From Pseudoalteromonas aurantia (GTDB taxonomy: Bacteria > Pseudomonadota > Gammaproteobacteria > Enterobacterales > Alteromonadaceae): 56,431 nt of DNA. The position numbers and the translations under genes were made by a program. Below the pieces are notes generated by a model, which was not told the DNA's origin, searched no databases, and saw only the letters and a program-made list of their open reading frames with translations. Shown here one piece after another: positions 8,319 to 18,544 of the stretch (positions are counted from its first letter, which is position 1; every line of letters begins with the position of its first letter). The stretch is from NCBI RefSeq assembly GCF_005886875.1, contig NZ_PNBY01000011.1:1-56431 (forward strand), read 5' to 3'.

Positions 8319-9943
8319 CAGTTTGGCTCTTCAATATCAATAAATAGTGTGCCATTGTTTGCGGAATTTTGCGGAATTTTTAGGGCAACTCCCACGCTGA
8401 TGTAATCTGATATTTCATAATTTGAGGGGCGACTTTGCACGACCTCGGGGCAGTTTCCGGTCTTAATATGCTCAAGTGCTGCTTTTAATTGTCCTTCTTG
8501 AGGATCCCCAAGCGCATGAGCGAAGTCATCATTGACAGCGCAGCCGCTAACATTACTTGTTAGGCCGAGCTCACCCGAATTCCCTGCAGCGTCAACCGGG
8601 GTAAATCCGTCGGAATACGCCCCAAAGTTCTTTGCGTTAGCACTGGTGAACTGAATGGTGTAATAGACTTGACCACAGTTTGGGGCAGGTGAAAAACCAT
8701 AAGGTTTGCCGCAGGTTGGAGTTCCAATTAAAACCACATTTAAATCAATGCCGCGCAATCCATTAATGATGAGCTCACTGGCAGAGCAAGTGTTTTCGGT
8801 ACTGAGAATGTATACGGTGTTTAAACTGGTACTCGGTAAAATAGTATCGGTATATTGCAGGGTATCCCAATTAATTTCTTGGTTTCTAAACGTGACATTT
8901 CGGTTGTTCGCCGACAACTTGTCATTGTATATCGTCTGACTAAATACTTTGGGGCTGCTCGTCTGTGTATCTGTATTACTGGGTCCTGCGATCATATAGC
9001 CTAGTTGGGCTGCCATCTCTACCAATCCGCCACCATTATAACGCATATCGAGTACTAAGGCCTCTGCTCCTGCACTTTGAAATTGCTTAAACGCAGTGAT
9101 AAGGCCGCTTTGCCCAGCACTAATGAATTGATTAAATTGCACATAGCCGACCGTTTTACCGTTTACATTAAATGTTTGTGCGTTTTGCACTGGTGTTAGT
9201 ACTATATCGCCCGCTGTGACGGTAGCGACTACGGGGTCAGGTTGGCCTTCACGTGCGAGCGTAAATGTATGGGTACTGCCACTTGTTGGATTTAAACCCT
9301 GCAAGAGTGCTTCTGTATCACTTGAGTTAATACTCACCCCATTAATGGCAGTGATTGTGTCACCGCGTTTAAATCCTGCAATTTCTGCCGGTGAATTATC
9401 TTGTGTATATGCGACTCGATATACTCTTGGTGGTGTACTACTAATTGTCGACCAGCGGACGCCAAACCCTGATGATACACCTGACTGTGATTCTTTTTTA
9501 TAATCTTCGTAGCTTTGGGTGAAATGAAAGTTGTCTTTTTTATTCCCAGATGGTGTCGTTTGGAAGGTTTTTAAAACATTAAAGTATTGCGCTACACTCT
9601 CAGCGTCACTTGGGTTAGTGTCTTCAACTTCGTCATACCATAGATATGTTTCATGGGTTAAAGAACGTAGCCACATTTTTTCATGCGCGACACTGCCTTG
9701 TTTGTCTGGGTAAGCCATGTTTTCAAAAGGGTCCAAGCCTGTTCGAGGGTTGGCGCAATAATTTGCAAAAGTCTCTGCTGGCTGAAACTGGGCAGCTTGC
9801 CAAGTAGTATCAGGTGGTGTTGCATCATTTGTTGCATTATTGCTTGTGTTTGTACTACTGCCACTACCTCCACCACATCCGGTTAATAATATTATTGAAA
9901 TACCTAATATTGAGGTGATAGGTGAGGTAGTACGAGTGAACAT
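8318..9943 (-). CDS. S41 (C-terminal processing) peptidase, lipoprotein, with PDZ domain
   Basis: The start is the ATG at 9943, preceded by AGAGGAA; the open frame runs further upstream to 10012 without support. The protein begins with a hydrophobic segment and lipobox LLTGC followed by a Gly/Ser/Asn-rich tether, so it is a predicted lipoprotein. A PDZ domain (PAEIAGFKRGDTITAINGVS) precedes the S41 catalytic core: DMRYNGGG, the serine motif TCSASELI and, about 25 residues on, the lysine of GTPTCGKPYG, so the Ser-Lys dyad appears intact. It likely cleaves exported proteins at their C-termini. It forms a two-gene operon with the small lipoprotein at 7920-8318. Confidence 0.9.
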   Translation of the reverse strand: MFTRTTSPITSILGISIILLTGCGGGSGSSTNTSNNATNDATPPDTTWQAAQFQPAETFANYCANPRTGLDPFENMAYPDKQGSVAHEKMWLRSLTHETYLWYDEVEDTNPSDAESVAQYFNVLKTFQTTPSGNKKDNFHFTQSYEDYKKESQSGVSSGFGVRWSTISSTPPRVYRVAYTQDNSPAEIAGFKRGDTITAINGVSINSSDTEALLQGLNPTSGSTHTFTLAREGQPDPVVATVTAGDIVLTPVQNAQTFNVNGKTVGYVQFNQFISAGQSGLITAFKQFQSAGAEALVLDMRYNGGGLVEMAAQLGYMIAGPSNTDTQTSSPKVFSQTIYNDKLSANNRNVTFRNQEINWDTLQYTDTILPSTSLNTVYILSTENTCSASELIINGLRGIDLNVVLIGTPTCGKPYGFSPAPNCGQVYYTIQFTSANAKNFGAYSDGFTPVDAAGNSGELGLTSNVSGCAVNDDFAHALGDPQEGQLKAALEHIKTGNCPEVVQSRPSNYEISDYISVGVALKIPQNSANNGTLFIDIEEPN

Positions 9944-10048
9944 TGACAATTCCTCTAATGGATATGAACGGCTACATGTATAGAAATTAGCAACTAATAT
10001 GCGCAATAGCAACTATATTAGCCTGCTGGTAAGCCATTACATTTTAGT

Positions 10049-10675
10049 TTAAAGAGATAACCAATAATTGAAAAGCTTGGTCTGCTTTGCGGAAATTTTC
10101 AGCTGATATGTGTCTCTCATGTGAAAATAGGCTTGAGCTATGTCTTTTCGGGCTGATTTAGGTGGATGAATGATGCGTTTTTTAAAATTGATTCTCACTT
10201 GGCATTGTCCGTGTTGCAATGGAGTATGCGGTAAGAGTCCAAAGCGATAGTTTGATCGGTCGCCGTTTATTTCACCTATTGCCGGTGCAAGGTTACGTAC
10301 GTCCGCTTCCATTTTCCTAAATAATGGGCTGGTTTTTCTGCAGTTTTTTCGGCCGCCATGTTGCCAGCATTGTAGTTGATGACCAAACTCCCAAGCAGAG
10401 ACAATATGTTCCCACTCAATACGCGTTGTTCTGCTATTTATTTTACCTGCATGGGTTACTGGGCGACGAGGAACATACCCACAAGAGCGAGCATCGGGGC
10501 GGAGCTTTTTGCCTGTTTTTATAATTTTACAGCCACAATAAAGTGTTCGTTGGTTTTTCGTTATGGTTTTTGTGAGGTATCTCTTGGCTTGGTAAAAGCT
10601 GTTAAACTCTTTTGCATAGCTAGGCAAAGTCAATAAAGCTGCATATAACACAATAATAAAGTGCATTTCTCTCAC
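10049..10675 (-). CDS. endA: Endonuclease I (periplasmic or secreted DNase)
   Basis: A 208-residue DNase of the EndA/Vvn family, which cuts double-stranded DNA nonspecifically in the periplasm or outside the cell. Seen: signal peptide ending near SYA-KEF; the catalytic Glu-His in RIEWEHIVSAWEFGHQ; the downstream Asn in INGDRSNYRFG; and cysteines in pairs suited to the disulfides of the family. The first possible start (MREMHFIIV) and the ATG three codons on are both plausible. It stands alone, without an operon partner. A second, larger endonuclease I-domain protein lies 2.3 kb away. Confidence 0.92.
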   Translation of the reverse strand: MREMHFIIVLYAALLTLPSYAKEFNSFYQAKRYLTKTITKNQRTLYCGCKIIKTGKKLRPDARSCGYVPRRPVTHAGKINSRTTRIEWEHIVSAWEFGHQLQCWQHGGRKNCRKTSPLFRKMEADVRNLAPAIGEINGDRSNYRFGLLPHTPLQHGQCQVRINFKKRIIHPPKSARKDIAQAYFHMRDTYQLKISAKQTKLFNYWLSL

Positions 10676-11109
10676 AGTATGTGGACATCAGAAATGCAAT
10701 TATATCAATAAAGGTTATAGCAGTTGATTGCTTTTTTTCTTTTACGCTATGGGGGAGATTGTAACAGTATTCCTGAAGGCAAGATAATACACCAAACGAG
10801 ACAAAACTAATGAGTAGCTGGTTATTGAGGTCATTAGGGGGACTGTGACCACCATTACCCCATCAAGTATTTGAATTTGGTGTTGGTATCCTAACCATTT
10901 ATGTACTTTGCGTACGGGTTAAAACCAGCGTTTGTTCATGACTATGTGAGTTTAAGTATAAAAGAGGAGCAGTTTCTCCCTATTCTGTAAGCTGTTACTG
11001 CGTTAAATTGTCGCAGTGTGAGTTTGTTATAGCCAGCATGGTGTTACTTGGTTACACTTTACTATGAAGCTACGTTCATCATCATATTACATAAGGTAAA
11101 TCAGAAAAC
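10676..11109. other. Intergenic stretch without recognisable gene
   Basis: This 434-base gap separates endonuclease I (minus) from the 125-residue unknown (plus). Frames on both strands are broken by stops. I see only a small dyad, GTAC-TTTGC-GTAC near 10900-10912, and AT-rich sequence before 11110 that could hold the promoter of the next gene. No RNA gene is recognised. Confidence 0.5.
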
Positions 11110-11487
11110 ATGTCAGACATTCAGTTCTTAAATGTAGACCTCGAGTTAGAATCTAAACATGACATAAGCGCATTAATTAATGATTTGAAAAAGAATGCCA
11201 TGATTTTGCATTATGACAAAGACGAATATCGTCAATTAGCAAGAATTGAAGCCAATACTGACGTGACGAGCCCAGATAAAGCAATTAATCATTTATGTGA
11301 ATTGATAGAATCTTGTTCTAAAGCTGGATTGAAACAATGGTTATCTTGTTCGAAGCGTACCTTTGATATAGGTTTTCATTCAGGTACTTCACCCAAATGC
11401 TATTCACAAGCATTACATGCGGATACGCTGTTACGTATTTCTGCTATTGGCGCAGGGATGGAGATCACACTTTACCCAATTGAATAA
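11110..11487 (+). CDS. Hypothetical protein, 125 residues
   Basis: An acidic, soluble protein without signal peptide or membrane segment. The N-terminal part is Glu/Asp/Lys-rich (LELESKHDISALINDLKKN). The C-terminal part (ALHADTLLRISAIGAGMEITLYPIE) faintly resembles the end of DUF4279-type small proteins, where an acidic alpha/beta fold ends in a similar strand; this likeness is from memory and weak. It stands alone between secreted-enzyme genes. Codon use matches its neighbours. I do not assign a function. Confidence 0.65.
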   Translation: MSDIQFLNVDLELESKHDISALINDLKKNAMILHYDKDEYRQLARIEANTDVTSPDKAINHLCELIESCSKAGLKQWLSCSKRTFDIGFHSGTSPKCYSQALHADTLLRISAIGAGMEITLYPIE

Positions 11488-11709
11488 CGACGTGTCATCC
11501 GAGTAGGTTTAGCTCCTTGCTAGACCTTTAACTCTATTAACTTTGTATTAAAAGTTCTATTTTAACTATATGATTTAAAATTAATTTAATTTTTTGTTTT
11601 TTATTCTTACGTTCTTTATTGTTAATTTTAAATTAAATTTGTTGATCTTTTTTGTTGTAAGTTTTATCTTCTGTATTCAATACACGCGGATAACTTACAG
11701 GATAGGAAG

Positions 11710-12876
11710 ATGAAATTACTAAAAAGAATAATACTCCCCACCTTAATCACGGTAGCGGGTGTACATGCTCATGCACAATCAGTGCAGCAAGAGCGAGTAA
11801 CAGAGACATTTAATGAGTTGGATATATTCTCCTCAGAAGAGTATCAAGTTGTTGATATAAAAAAACAAGTAGCAAAAACCGTCGCGGGTCAGATACAAAT
11901 ACTTTCGCCTCAGCTACAAACAATGATGAGTGCTCAGCGTTTAGCAGTTCCGTTAGAAGCAAGCTTAATGTCAGGCCGTGCAGCAGAACAAGTGAATGTT
12001 GCATCAAGCTATACGAGAATGCTGAAGGGTTTAAATGTTAGCAATAATGCAATTTATCAGCTGAGGTTGGCTGACAGCGCCATGTTAGAGCGTTGGGGTA
12101 AGGGTGAACAACCTTTGATTGCATTTGCACCCAAAGGTGATGATGCGTCATGGTTTTATATTGAAGCGTACGACCAGGATGGCAATATTCAGTTATTAGA
12201 TGCACACACAATGCCATCACAGCCGGTGCTCATTGTGGAAGTCGATACACGAAAAAGCGCACGAGAAGGCTTTGCTATCATGCGTAATATATTTGCACAA
12301 GGCCGGCAACCAAGTGCTAATCAAGCAATTGAATCATCTGTAAATGAGACTGAGGTGTTATCTACAAGTAACTTACAGCGTATTCGACTGAATGATGATA
12401 AAGAACCTTGGATACTAGGTAATGCAGAAGTGTACGCCGTAGTAACCGGTGTTAGCCCAACGAGGGATGAACCAATACTTGATATTGTTGATATGCCGTA
12501 TCTTGACAGTGACGGACGTGACTATACGCCAAACCAAACCTTGATCCACTGGAACCGTTATCGTTGGCAAGCGGCGGATGTATTACTCATGGAGCAAGAT
12601 GATAATACCAATTATCAAACCTTAGCGACGACTTTTTTAGATATTGTGACACAAGCCATGCGCGCGATCCCCGATCCGAATGTACAAGGTTATGCGATTA
12701 TTCCACAATTAACGAATCAATTGATCAAGGCGATGCCTGCCCATTGGTTTAGTAATGATGATGATTATGTTGATGTGTTTTATACGTTATTTGAAGGTCA
12801 GAATTATACTAATTACATGGGTGCAAGTGGTAATGCAAAGGTAACGATAAAGCCACTGGATATTAACCCAAGATAA
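11710..12876 (+). CDS. Secreted protein of the DUF3103 type
   Basis: A 388-residue protein with a clear signal peptide (MKLLKRIILPTLITVAGVHAHA) and an AGGAAG ribosome binding site. The body has segments I associate with DUF3103, a Vibrio/Pseudoalteromonas family of unknown role: KGDDASWFYIEAYDQDGN, PVLIVEVDTRKSA, and a C-terminal half rich in Asp/Asn (YLDSDGRDYTPNQT, FSNDDDYVDVFYTLFEG). No protease or other catalytic motif is visible. The acidic patches may bind calcium, which is speculation. It is monocistronic, with a strong terminator after it, and lies among secreted nucleases. Confidence 0.75.
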   Translation: MKLLKRIILPTLITVAGVHAHAQSVQQERVTETFNELDIFSSEEYQVVDIKKQVAKTVAGQIQILSPQLQTMMSAQRLAVPLEASLMSGRAAEQVNVASSYTRMLKGLNVSNNAIYQLRLADSAMLERWGKGEQPLIAFAPKGDDASWFYIEAYDQDGNIQLLDAHTMPSQPVLIVEVDTRKSAREGFAIMRNIFAQGRQPSANQAIESSVNETEVLSTSNLQRIRLNDDKEPWILGNAEVYAVVTGVSPTRDEPILDIVDMPYLDSDGRDYTPNQTLIHWNRYRWQAADVLLMEQDDNTNYQTLATTFLDIVTQAMRAIPDPNVQGYAIIPQLTNQLIKAMPAHWFSNDDDYVDVFYTLFEGQNYTNYMGASGNAKVTIKPLDINPR

Positions 12877-12899
12877 TAGAGTTCCCCGTTAAGTCGGTT

Positions 12900-12929
12900 A
12901 CGGCCTAATGGACTAGGCCGTTTTTTTTA
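12900..12929 (+). terminator. Intrinsic terminator after the DUF3103-type gene
   Basis: CGGCCTA (12901-12907) pairs with TAGGCCG (12914-12920) around ATGGAC and is followed by eight T. A second hairpin, GGGTGCAG (12934-12941) with CTGCACCC (12953-12960), lies next to it, just beyond the 3' end of the converging nuclease gene, and may mark the end of that minus-strand transcript although it has no clear T-run on that strand. Confidence 0.9.
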
Positions 12930-12966
12930 TTAAGGGTGCAGGTTATTAAAGTCTGCACCCTATTTA

Positions 12967-14604
12967 CTACCAAATTTGGGAAACAAATTCGGGGTGATCA
13001 ACGTAAGGGTTACGATTGCCTTGAAACTCATAGGCAGCTTGGTTTCTTGCTTTTTCTAAAGCGTCAACAGGATCAAGTTGATGCCAACGCAGTAACATGG
13101 CGATTACCCAAGGTTCAAAAACACGAGCGCTACTACCATCTAATACTGCGTTACTATAGGTGGTATTATTCTGCCAATTGCCAATGCTACTTTCATAGCG
13201 TGTTGCCATATAAAAGTATACACGCGCAAAGTCTCCTTTGAATTCATCGATTGGCTCGAATACCGTACCATTATAATTTAGCGTGCTGACCGGTGATCCT
13301 ACTCGGCTGCCATTTGTTGACGTAAAGCTGGCTGAGCTGACTTCACCGAATGGAAAGTTACTCCGTTTTGAGTTGACGAATCCGTCACTTGCAAAAATAT
13401 GATGAATATCAGAGTTCATTGGCTCAACCTTGCCACCAAACCAACTTTTAGGGAAAGAGTGTTCACGGTTGTAGCAGTCGCTTTCTCCACGGTATGCACC
13501 ACATTGATCTGATACAGCCACAAAATTGTAGTCGTCAGTTGAGCTTGGTTTTTCTGAATACCTATCTAGAACGGAATTATCGTTTTCAAAATAAATATCA
13601 CGTTCAGAACGGTCGATAAATTGCCAAATGGCACTGTAACCCTGAGAGTTATGTGCTTTGATGATGTTATGCAATTGTGTTTTGAGCGCATACCCGGTTA
13701 GCCCCATCGCTGATGCGTAATAATCACCCGGAGTACCACCGCCATTATCGCCACCATCACTGCCTAAGGTAAAGCGATGAGTTTTTTGATTCGTAAATGA
13801 AGAACCTTGTGCGATAGTTTGATTATTATGCGTCAATAAATATGATCCGTTGCCAAATTCGCAACAAATACCATCACCATAACTGTCAAAAATAACAAAG
13901 CTGTATGTTCCATCGGCAACGCACAGTGTTTCTACGTGCGTTGTGTTGTTCGAAAAGTCAGCGCCGCTGGCTATGGTATTTCCTTGGTCAGTATTAAGCT
14001 GCCAACTGGTTTCACTGGCGTATTTATCTGTAGTTAGTTTGAATGTTACGGGGTTTTTAGTACATGAAGTCGGCGGTGGTGTGGTGGGCGGAAGTGGATC
14101 TGACGGTTGAAAGTTATCAAGATAAACGACTTCACTACCATCAAAGCCACTCACATCGTAAAAGCGCAACCCGACGTTAATTATTTTATTGGTGCTTGCA
14201 GTATATTGGTGACTGATTTGTTGCCATTGCTGTGTGATGTAAGGATCAGAGTAATTTTGGTAGCCATCGACGATCAGTCGTGCTTTAACCTTGCCTTCTG
14301 TATGGTACACCCACGTATTAAAATCATAAGTTTGTCCAGCTTGAACCGAGATGGATTGTAATAGGTCTGTATTACTTTGTGCTGCTGTGTTTACTGTTAT
14401 TTGAGCGGATGACATACCACTTTTAACTGTGGCGGTGTTTTTGGCTACTGTGATGCCACCATCAATGGTACTCCACTGTGTAGGTTTACCTTGTTGCCAA
14501 GACTCGAAGTTGCCGTTCGCTACCTGTGCAATAGCGTGACTATGTATTGTTAATCCGAGCGTGGCCACTACGATAGTTCGTGCTGCTTTATTCCCGTGTT
14601 TCAT
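12967..14604 (-). CDS. Extracellular nuclease: CBM-like, DGICC and endonuclease I domains
   Basis: A 545-residue secreted nuclease. In order: signal peptide (ends near AIA-QVA); residues ~28-165, a carbohydrate-binding-like jelly roll (NGNFESWQQGKPTQW ... GSEVVYLDNF); a Pro/Thr linker; residues ~185-280, a beta domain carrying the recurrent FDSYGDGICC motif seen in secreted proteases and nucleases; a Gly/Asp linker; and residues ~290-540, an endonuclease I domain with NREHSFPKSWFGG (catalytic His), MNSDIHHIFASDGFVNSKRSN and RVYFYMATRYE. It probably degrades extracellular DNA for nutrients or biofilm turnover, as ExeS/ExeM-type enzymes do in Shewanella. It converges on the DUF3103-type gene. 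Confidence 0.92.
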   Translation of the reverse strand: MKHGNKAARTIVVATLGLTIHSHAIAQVANGNFESWQQGKPTQWSTIDGGITVAKNTATVKSGMSSAQITVNTAAQSNTDLLQSISVQAGQTYDFNTWVYHTEGKVKARLIVDGYQNYSDPYITQQWQQISHQYTASTNKIINVGLRFYDVSGFDGSEVVYLDNFQPSDPLPPTTPPPTSCTKNPVTFKLTTDKYASETSWQLNTDQGNTIASGADFSNNTTHVETLCVADGTYSFVIFDSYGDGICCEFGNGSYLLTHNNQTIAQGSSFTNQKTHRFTLGSDGGDNGGGTPGDYYASAMGLTGYALKTQLHNIIKAHNSQGYSAIWQFIDRSERDIYFENDNSVLDRYSEKPSSTDDYNFVAVSDQCGAYRGESDCYNREHSFPKSWFGGKVEPMNSDIHHIFASDGFVNSKRSNFPFGEVSSASFTSTNGSRVGSPVSTLNYNGTVFEPIDEFKGDFARVYFYMATRYESSIGNWQNNTTYSNAVLDGSSARVFEPWVIAMLLRWHQLDPVDALEKARNQAAYEFQGNRNPYVDHPEFVSQIW

Positions 14605-14896
14605 TATTTTTCTCTATTTTTTGTTTAAAGAATTATTGTTTTATTAAAGTTAAACAAGATCATTTTTTATACAGAGCTTGTTGGGTATATGTTAACTTTA
14701 GAGTTGTTAAATTTAAAACAATTCTTTTAAGCTGTTTTTGTTGGATTTTCTCTCTATCAATAACTAAATGGAATAACAAAGCAGATCTTCGTCTTTTTCT
14801 TAGTGCCAGAGATGCGTATGCTTTCAACTTATAAATCCTTACGTCCTGTAAGGGCGTTGTAGAAGAACAATCTTTTAGGGTTACGGGGAATTTTCA

Positions 14897-16711
14897 ATGT
14901 TGTTAAGTCAACTTAGTGCTGCGGCAAGCCCGCTTACACAAGAGCAAGTGCAAAAGCTACAAGGTTTAGTTGCGGAACTAAACCCGATTCAACAAGCATG
15001 GGTAAGTGGTTATTTGGCTGCCAATGCAAACACCGCGGCATTAAGTGGCACTGTAGGTCAACCGGCTGTACCTGCTGGCGATGCTGCACCGTTAACTATT
15101 TTATATGGCTCGCAAACGGGTAACGCAAAGGGTGTTGCTAACCAGTTAAAAGAGCAAGCGGAATCGAGAGGCTTAACAGTTAAGCTTATCAGTATGTCTG
15201 ATTATAAAACGTCGGCTCTGAAAAAAGAAAAGTTTTTGGTGGTGGCGGTCTCCACTTATGGTGAGGGCGAGCCTCCAGAGGATGCTGAATCATTATATGA
15301 ATTTATTGCGGGTAAAAAAGCCCCTAAATTAGACGGTACCCAAGTAGCAGTGATTGGCCTAGGTGATTCAAGCTACGAATTCTTTTGCCAGACAGCCATT
15401 GATTTTGAAGAACGATTGGTAAAGTTAGGTGCTGAAATAGCGTATCCACGAGCTGATTTAGACGTCGATTATGAAGATGAAGCGCAAGCGTGGATCACTG
15501 GCGCGTTGGATGTTTTTGAACCGCAATTAAAAGCACAGCAAAGTGCAGGTGCAAATGTAGTCAGCATGCCATTTGGTGCACCCGTTGCAGCAGCCAGTCA
15601 ATATACAAAGCAAAACCCATTTGCAGCTGAGTTATCCATCGTGCAAAAAATTACTGGCCGTGACTCTAGTAAAGATGTACGCCATGTAGAAATTTCATTA
15701 GAAGGTTCAGATATTACTTATACACCGGGTGATTCATTGGGTGTCTATTTCTTAAATGATGAAGAACAAGTTGAAGCAGTATTGGCTGCGTTAAATATCA
15801 CAGCCGATGAACAAGTGATACTCGGTAAAGAAACGCTTGATATTCGTACTGCATTAATCGAAAAGCTTGAGCTGACACAGTCATACCCAAGCTTTGTAGA
15901 GAAGTATGGCCAAGCTGCGAATAATGCACAATTGTTGGCACTGGTGGAAGATAAAGCGGCAATGCGTGAATATATCGAAGCACGTCAGGTATTTGATATT
16001 ATTTTACAAAATCCGGCCAATATTACGGCACAAGCCTTAGCTGATAGCTGCCGTAAGCTACAAGCGCGTTTGTATTCAATCGCCTCAAGCCAAGCAGAAG
16101 TGGAAGAAGAAGTACACTTAACGGTGGGTTTAGTTGAATTTGAAGCGTTTGGTGAACAGCACTTTGGTGGCTGCTCTGGGTATTTAGCGCAAAGAGCGGA
16201 AGAAGGGGTCAGCGTAAAGGTCTTTAGCGAGCATAATGACAACTTCCGTTTGCCGAGCGATGATGCAACGCCTGTTATTATGGTGGGTCCTGGCACGGGT
16301 ATTGCGCCATTTAGAGCTTTTTTACAAGAGCGAGATGCGCGAGAAGCGCAAGGTGAAAACTGGTTGTTTTTTGGTAACCCTAACTTCACTCAAGATTTCC
16401 TGTATCAAGTGGAATTACAAGGCTATGTAAAATCAGGATTGTTAACCCACATCGATTTAGCATTTAGTCGTGACCAAGCTGAGAAGATTTATGTACAAGA
16501 CCGATTGCGTGAAAAAGGCGCGGCGGTGTTTGCTTGGCTAGAAAAAGGGGCACATTTTTATGTGTGTGGCGATGCGAACCGCATGGCCAAAGATGTTCAT
16601 CAAGCCCTTGTGGATATTGTTAAAGCACATGGTGGTAAAGATGATGAGCAGGCAGAGTTATATCTAAAAGAGTTGCGTAGTGCAAACCGCTACCAAAAAG
16701 ACGTCTATTAA
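14897..16711 (+). CDS. cysJ: Sulfite reductase (NADPH) flavoprotein alpha subunit
   Basis: CysJ passes electrons from NADPH through FAD and FMN to CysI for sulfite reduction. The 604 residues hold an N-terminal flavodoxin domain ([37 protein letters not shown]) and a C-terminal ferredoxin reductase-like part: RLYSIASSQ for [29 protein letters not shown] and [13 protein letters not shown] for NADPH, ending RYQKDVY. First gene of cysJ-cysI-cysH. Upstream, 14760-14777 (ATAAC...AATAAC) could be a CysB site, but I cannot confirm this. A small dyad (CCTTAC/GTAAGG, about 14836-14852) lies before the start. Confidence 0.97.
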   Translation: MLLSQLSAAASPLTQEQVQKLQGLVAELNPIQQAWVSGYLAANANTAALSGTVGQPAVPAGDAAPLTILYGSQTGNAKGVANQLKEQAESRGLTVKLISMSDYKTSALKKEKFLVVAVSTYGEGEPPEDAESLYEFIAGKKAPKLDGTQVAVIGLGDSSYEFFCQTAIDFEERLVKLGAEIAYPRADLDVDYEDEAQAWITGALDVFEPQLKAQQSAGANVVSMPFGAPVAAASQYTKQNPFAAELSIVQKITGRDSSKDVRHVEISLEGSDITYTPGDSLGVYFLNDEEQVEAVLAALNITADEQVILGKETLDIRTALIEKLELTQSYPSFVEKYGQAANNAQLLALVEDKAAMREYIEARQVFDIILQNPANITAQALADSCRKLQARLYSIASSQAEVEEEVHLTVGLVEFEAFGEQHFGGCSGYLAQRAEEGVSVKVFSEHNDNFRLPSDDATPVIMVGPGTGIAPFRAFLQERDAREAQGENWLFFGNPNFTQDFLYQVELQGYVKSGLLTHIDLAFSRDQAEKIYVQDRLREKGAAVFAWLEKGAHFYVCGDANRMAKDVHQALVDIVKAHGGKDDEQAELYLKELRSANRYQKDVY

Positions 16712-16727
16712 TCGGTGCGTGTGCTTA

Positions 16728-16754
16728 TATACCCTGCGATGCGCGTAGGGTATA
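16728..16754 (+). other. Intercistronic hairpin between cysJ and cysI
   Basis: TATACCCT (16728-16735) is an exact inverted copy of AGGGTATA (16747-16754), with a GC-rich 11-base middle. No T-run follows and cysI starts 31 bases later, so this is more likely an RNA processing or stabilising structure, or a dyad, than a terminator. Confidence 0.5.
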
Positions 16755-16785
16755 CCGTCAAAGTAAAGTATTTAGGAATTCATCA

Positions 16786-18498
16786 ATGAGCAAGCCCAAT
16801 AGTAAGCATGATCAAAACGTTAAGTTTGCAGATAACGAGCGTTTAAAAACACAAAGTAATCATTTACGCGGCACAATCACTGAAGACTTATCTGATCCAC
16901 TGACCGGTGGTTTTACAGCAGATAACTTCCAATTGATCCGTTTCCACGGTATGTATCAGCAAGACGACCGTGATATTCGTCCAGAGCGGACTAAGCAAAA
17001 GCTAGAGCCGTTGCATAATGTGATGCTTAGAGCGCGTATGCCTGGCGGTATTATCAAGCCAGAGCAGTGGCTCGCAGTAGATAAGTTTGCGGGTGACAAA
17101 ACCATGTATGGCAGTATTCGTTTAACGACGCGTCAAACGTTTCAGTTTCATGGCGTATTAAAGCCAAATATTAAAGAAATGCACCTCACGCTACATGATG
17201 TAGGCATTGACTCAATTGCAACTGCCGGTGACGTTAACCGTAATGTGCTGTGTACCACTAACCCTGTAGAGTCAGCGCTTCACCAAGAAGCTTACGAGTG
17301 GGCAGCAAAGATTTCAGAGCACTTACTGCCAAAAACACGTGCTTATTTAGAAATTTGGTTAAATGGTGAGCGTAAAGACACTACGGATATCGAGCCAATT
17401 TTAGGATCTACTTATTTACCGCGTAAGTTTAAAACAACAGTGACCATTCCACCGAATAACGAGGTAGATGTGCATGCTAATGATTTGAACTTTGTGGCGA
17501 TTGAGGAAGGCGGAAAGCTCATTGGTTTTAATGTGTTAGTAGGCGGTGGCCTAGCTATGACGCACGGTGATGTGAATACTTATCCTCGTAAAGCCGATGA
17601 TTTTGGCTTTATTCCGTTAGAGCATACACTTCAGATTGCTGAGCACGTTGTATCGGTACAACGTGATTGGGGTAACCGTGTTAATCGTAAAAATGCGAAG
17701 ACGAAATATACCCTAGATACCTTTGGCATTGATGAGTTTAAAGCTGAAGTCGAAAAACGCGCGGGTGTTAAGTTTGCCGATAGCCGACCTTATGAATTCA
17801 CGCATCGCGGCGACCGCATCGGCTGGGTTGAAGGTATTGATGGTAAACATCATCTCACCCTATTCATTCAAAATGGCCGTATTTTAGATTACCCAGATAA
17901 AGCGCTAAAAACGGGGTGCCGCAAGATAGCTGAAATTCACCAAGGTGACTTCCGTATGACGGCGAATCAAAACTTGATTGTTGCGGGTGTACCGACTGAG
18001 CAAAAAACGGAAATTGAAAAAATAGCCCGTGAACATGGTTTGATTGACGATGCAGATACGGAGCAACGTAAAAACTCTATGGCGTGTGTGTCATTACCAA
18101 CATGTCCACTTGCGATGGCTGAAGCTGAACGTTATTTACCTGATTTAGTTACTAAAGTTGAGCAATTGCTGATAAAGCATGAAGTGGCAAATGACAGCAT
18201 CATATTACGTGTCGTGGGTTGCCCGAATGGCTGTGGCCGCGCGCTATTAGCTGAAGTTGGTTTAGTCGGAAAAGGCCCAGGTAAATACAATGTGTATTTA
18301 GGTGGTAACAAACAAGGAACTCGTGTTCCGAAGTTGTATTTAGAAAATGTAGGCGAAGATGTGTATTTACCTGCCCTAGATACCTTAATCGGTCAGTGGG
18401 TAAATGAGCGTGAGCAAGATGAATGCTTTGGGGACTTTGTGATCCGCAAAGGCGTTGTGTCTGAAGTAAAAGTCTCAAAAACAGACTTCCACGCTTAA
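16786..18498 (+). CDS. cysI: Sulfite reductase (NADPH) hemoprotein beta subunit
   Basis: CysI carries siroheme and a 4Fe-4S cluster and reduces sulfite to sulfide by six electrons. It has 570 residues, the normal size. The N-terminal repeat has [12 protein letters not shown] and the siroheme-site stretch [15 protein letters not shown]. The cluster cysteines are present in two pairs: [10 protein letters not shown] and GCPNGCGRA. Middle gene of cysJIH, with a GGAATT-type site shortly before the start. Together with CysH here and CysQ at 34.8-35.6 kb it forms the assimilatory sulfate reduction route. Confidence 0.97.
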   Translation: MSKPNSKHDQNVKFADNERLKTQSNHLRGTITEDLSDPLTGGFTADNFQLIRFHGMYQQDDRDIRPERTKQKLEPLHNVMLRARMPGGIIKPEQWLAVDKFAGDKTMYGSIRLTTRQTFQFHGVLKPNIKEMHLTLHDVGIDSIATAGDVNRNVLCTTNPVESALHQEAYEWAAKISEHLLPKTRAYLEIWLNGERKDTTDIEPILGSTYLPRKFKTTVTIPPNNEVDVHANDLNFVAIEEGGKLIGFNVLVGGGLAMTHGDVNTYPRKADDFGFIPLEHTLQIAEHVVSVQRDWGNRVNRKNAKTKYTLDTFGIDEFKAEVEKRAGVKFADSRPYEFTHRGDRIGWVEGIDGKHHLTLFIQNGRILDYPDKALKTGCRKIAEIHQGDFRMTANQNLIVAGVPTEQKTEIEKIAREHGLIDDADTEQRKNSMACVSLPTCPLAMAEAERYLPDLVTKVEQLLIKHEVANDSIILRVVGCPNGCGRALLAEVGLVGKGPGKYNVYLGGNKQGTRVPKLYLENVGEDVYLPALDTLIGQWVNEREQDECFGDFVIRKGVVSEVKVSKTDFHA

Positions 18499-18510
18499 AC
18501 AAATGGGATA

Positions 18511-18530
18511 TTGGCAGGGCAACCTGCCAA
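18511..18530 (+). other. GCAA-tetraloop hairpin between cysI and cysH
   Basis: TTGGCAGG (18511-18518) and CCTGCCAA (18523-18530) form a perfect 8-bp stem closed by GCAA, a stable GNRA tetraloop. It lies just upstream of the cysH ribosome binding site (AGGAAT) and has no T-run, so it may protect the upstream message or tune cysH expression. Confidence 0.65.
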
Positions 18531-18544
18531 CTTTAGGAATAAGC

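Noticed and set aside
12936..13241. 101-codon plus-strand frame
   Set aside because: Opposite the endonuclease I domain of the secreted nuclease and spanning the terminator region.
14760..14777. CysB site upstream of cysJ
   Set aside because: Only a short ATAAC...AATAAC resemblance from memory; not strong enough to list as a feature.
15985..16389. 134-codon frame antisense to cysJ
   Set aside because: Lies fully inside cysJ, whose motifs are certain; a shadow frame.
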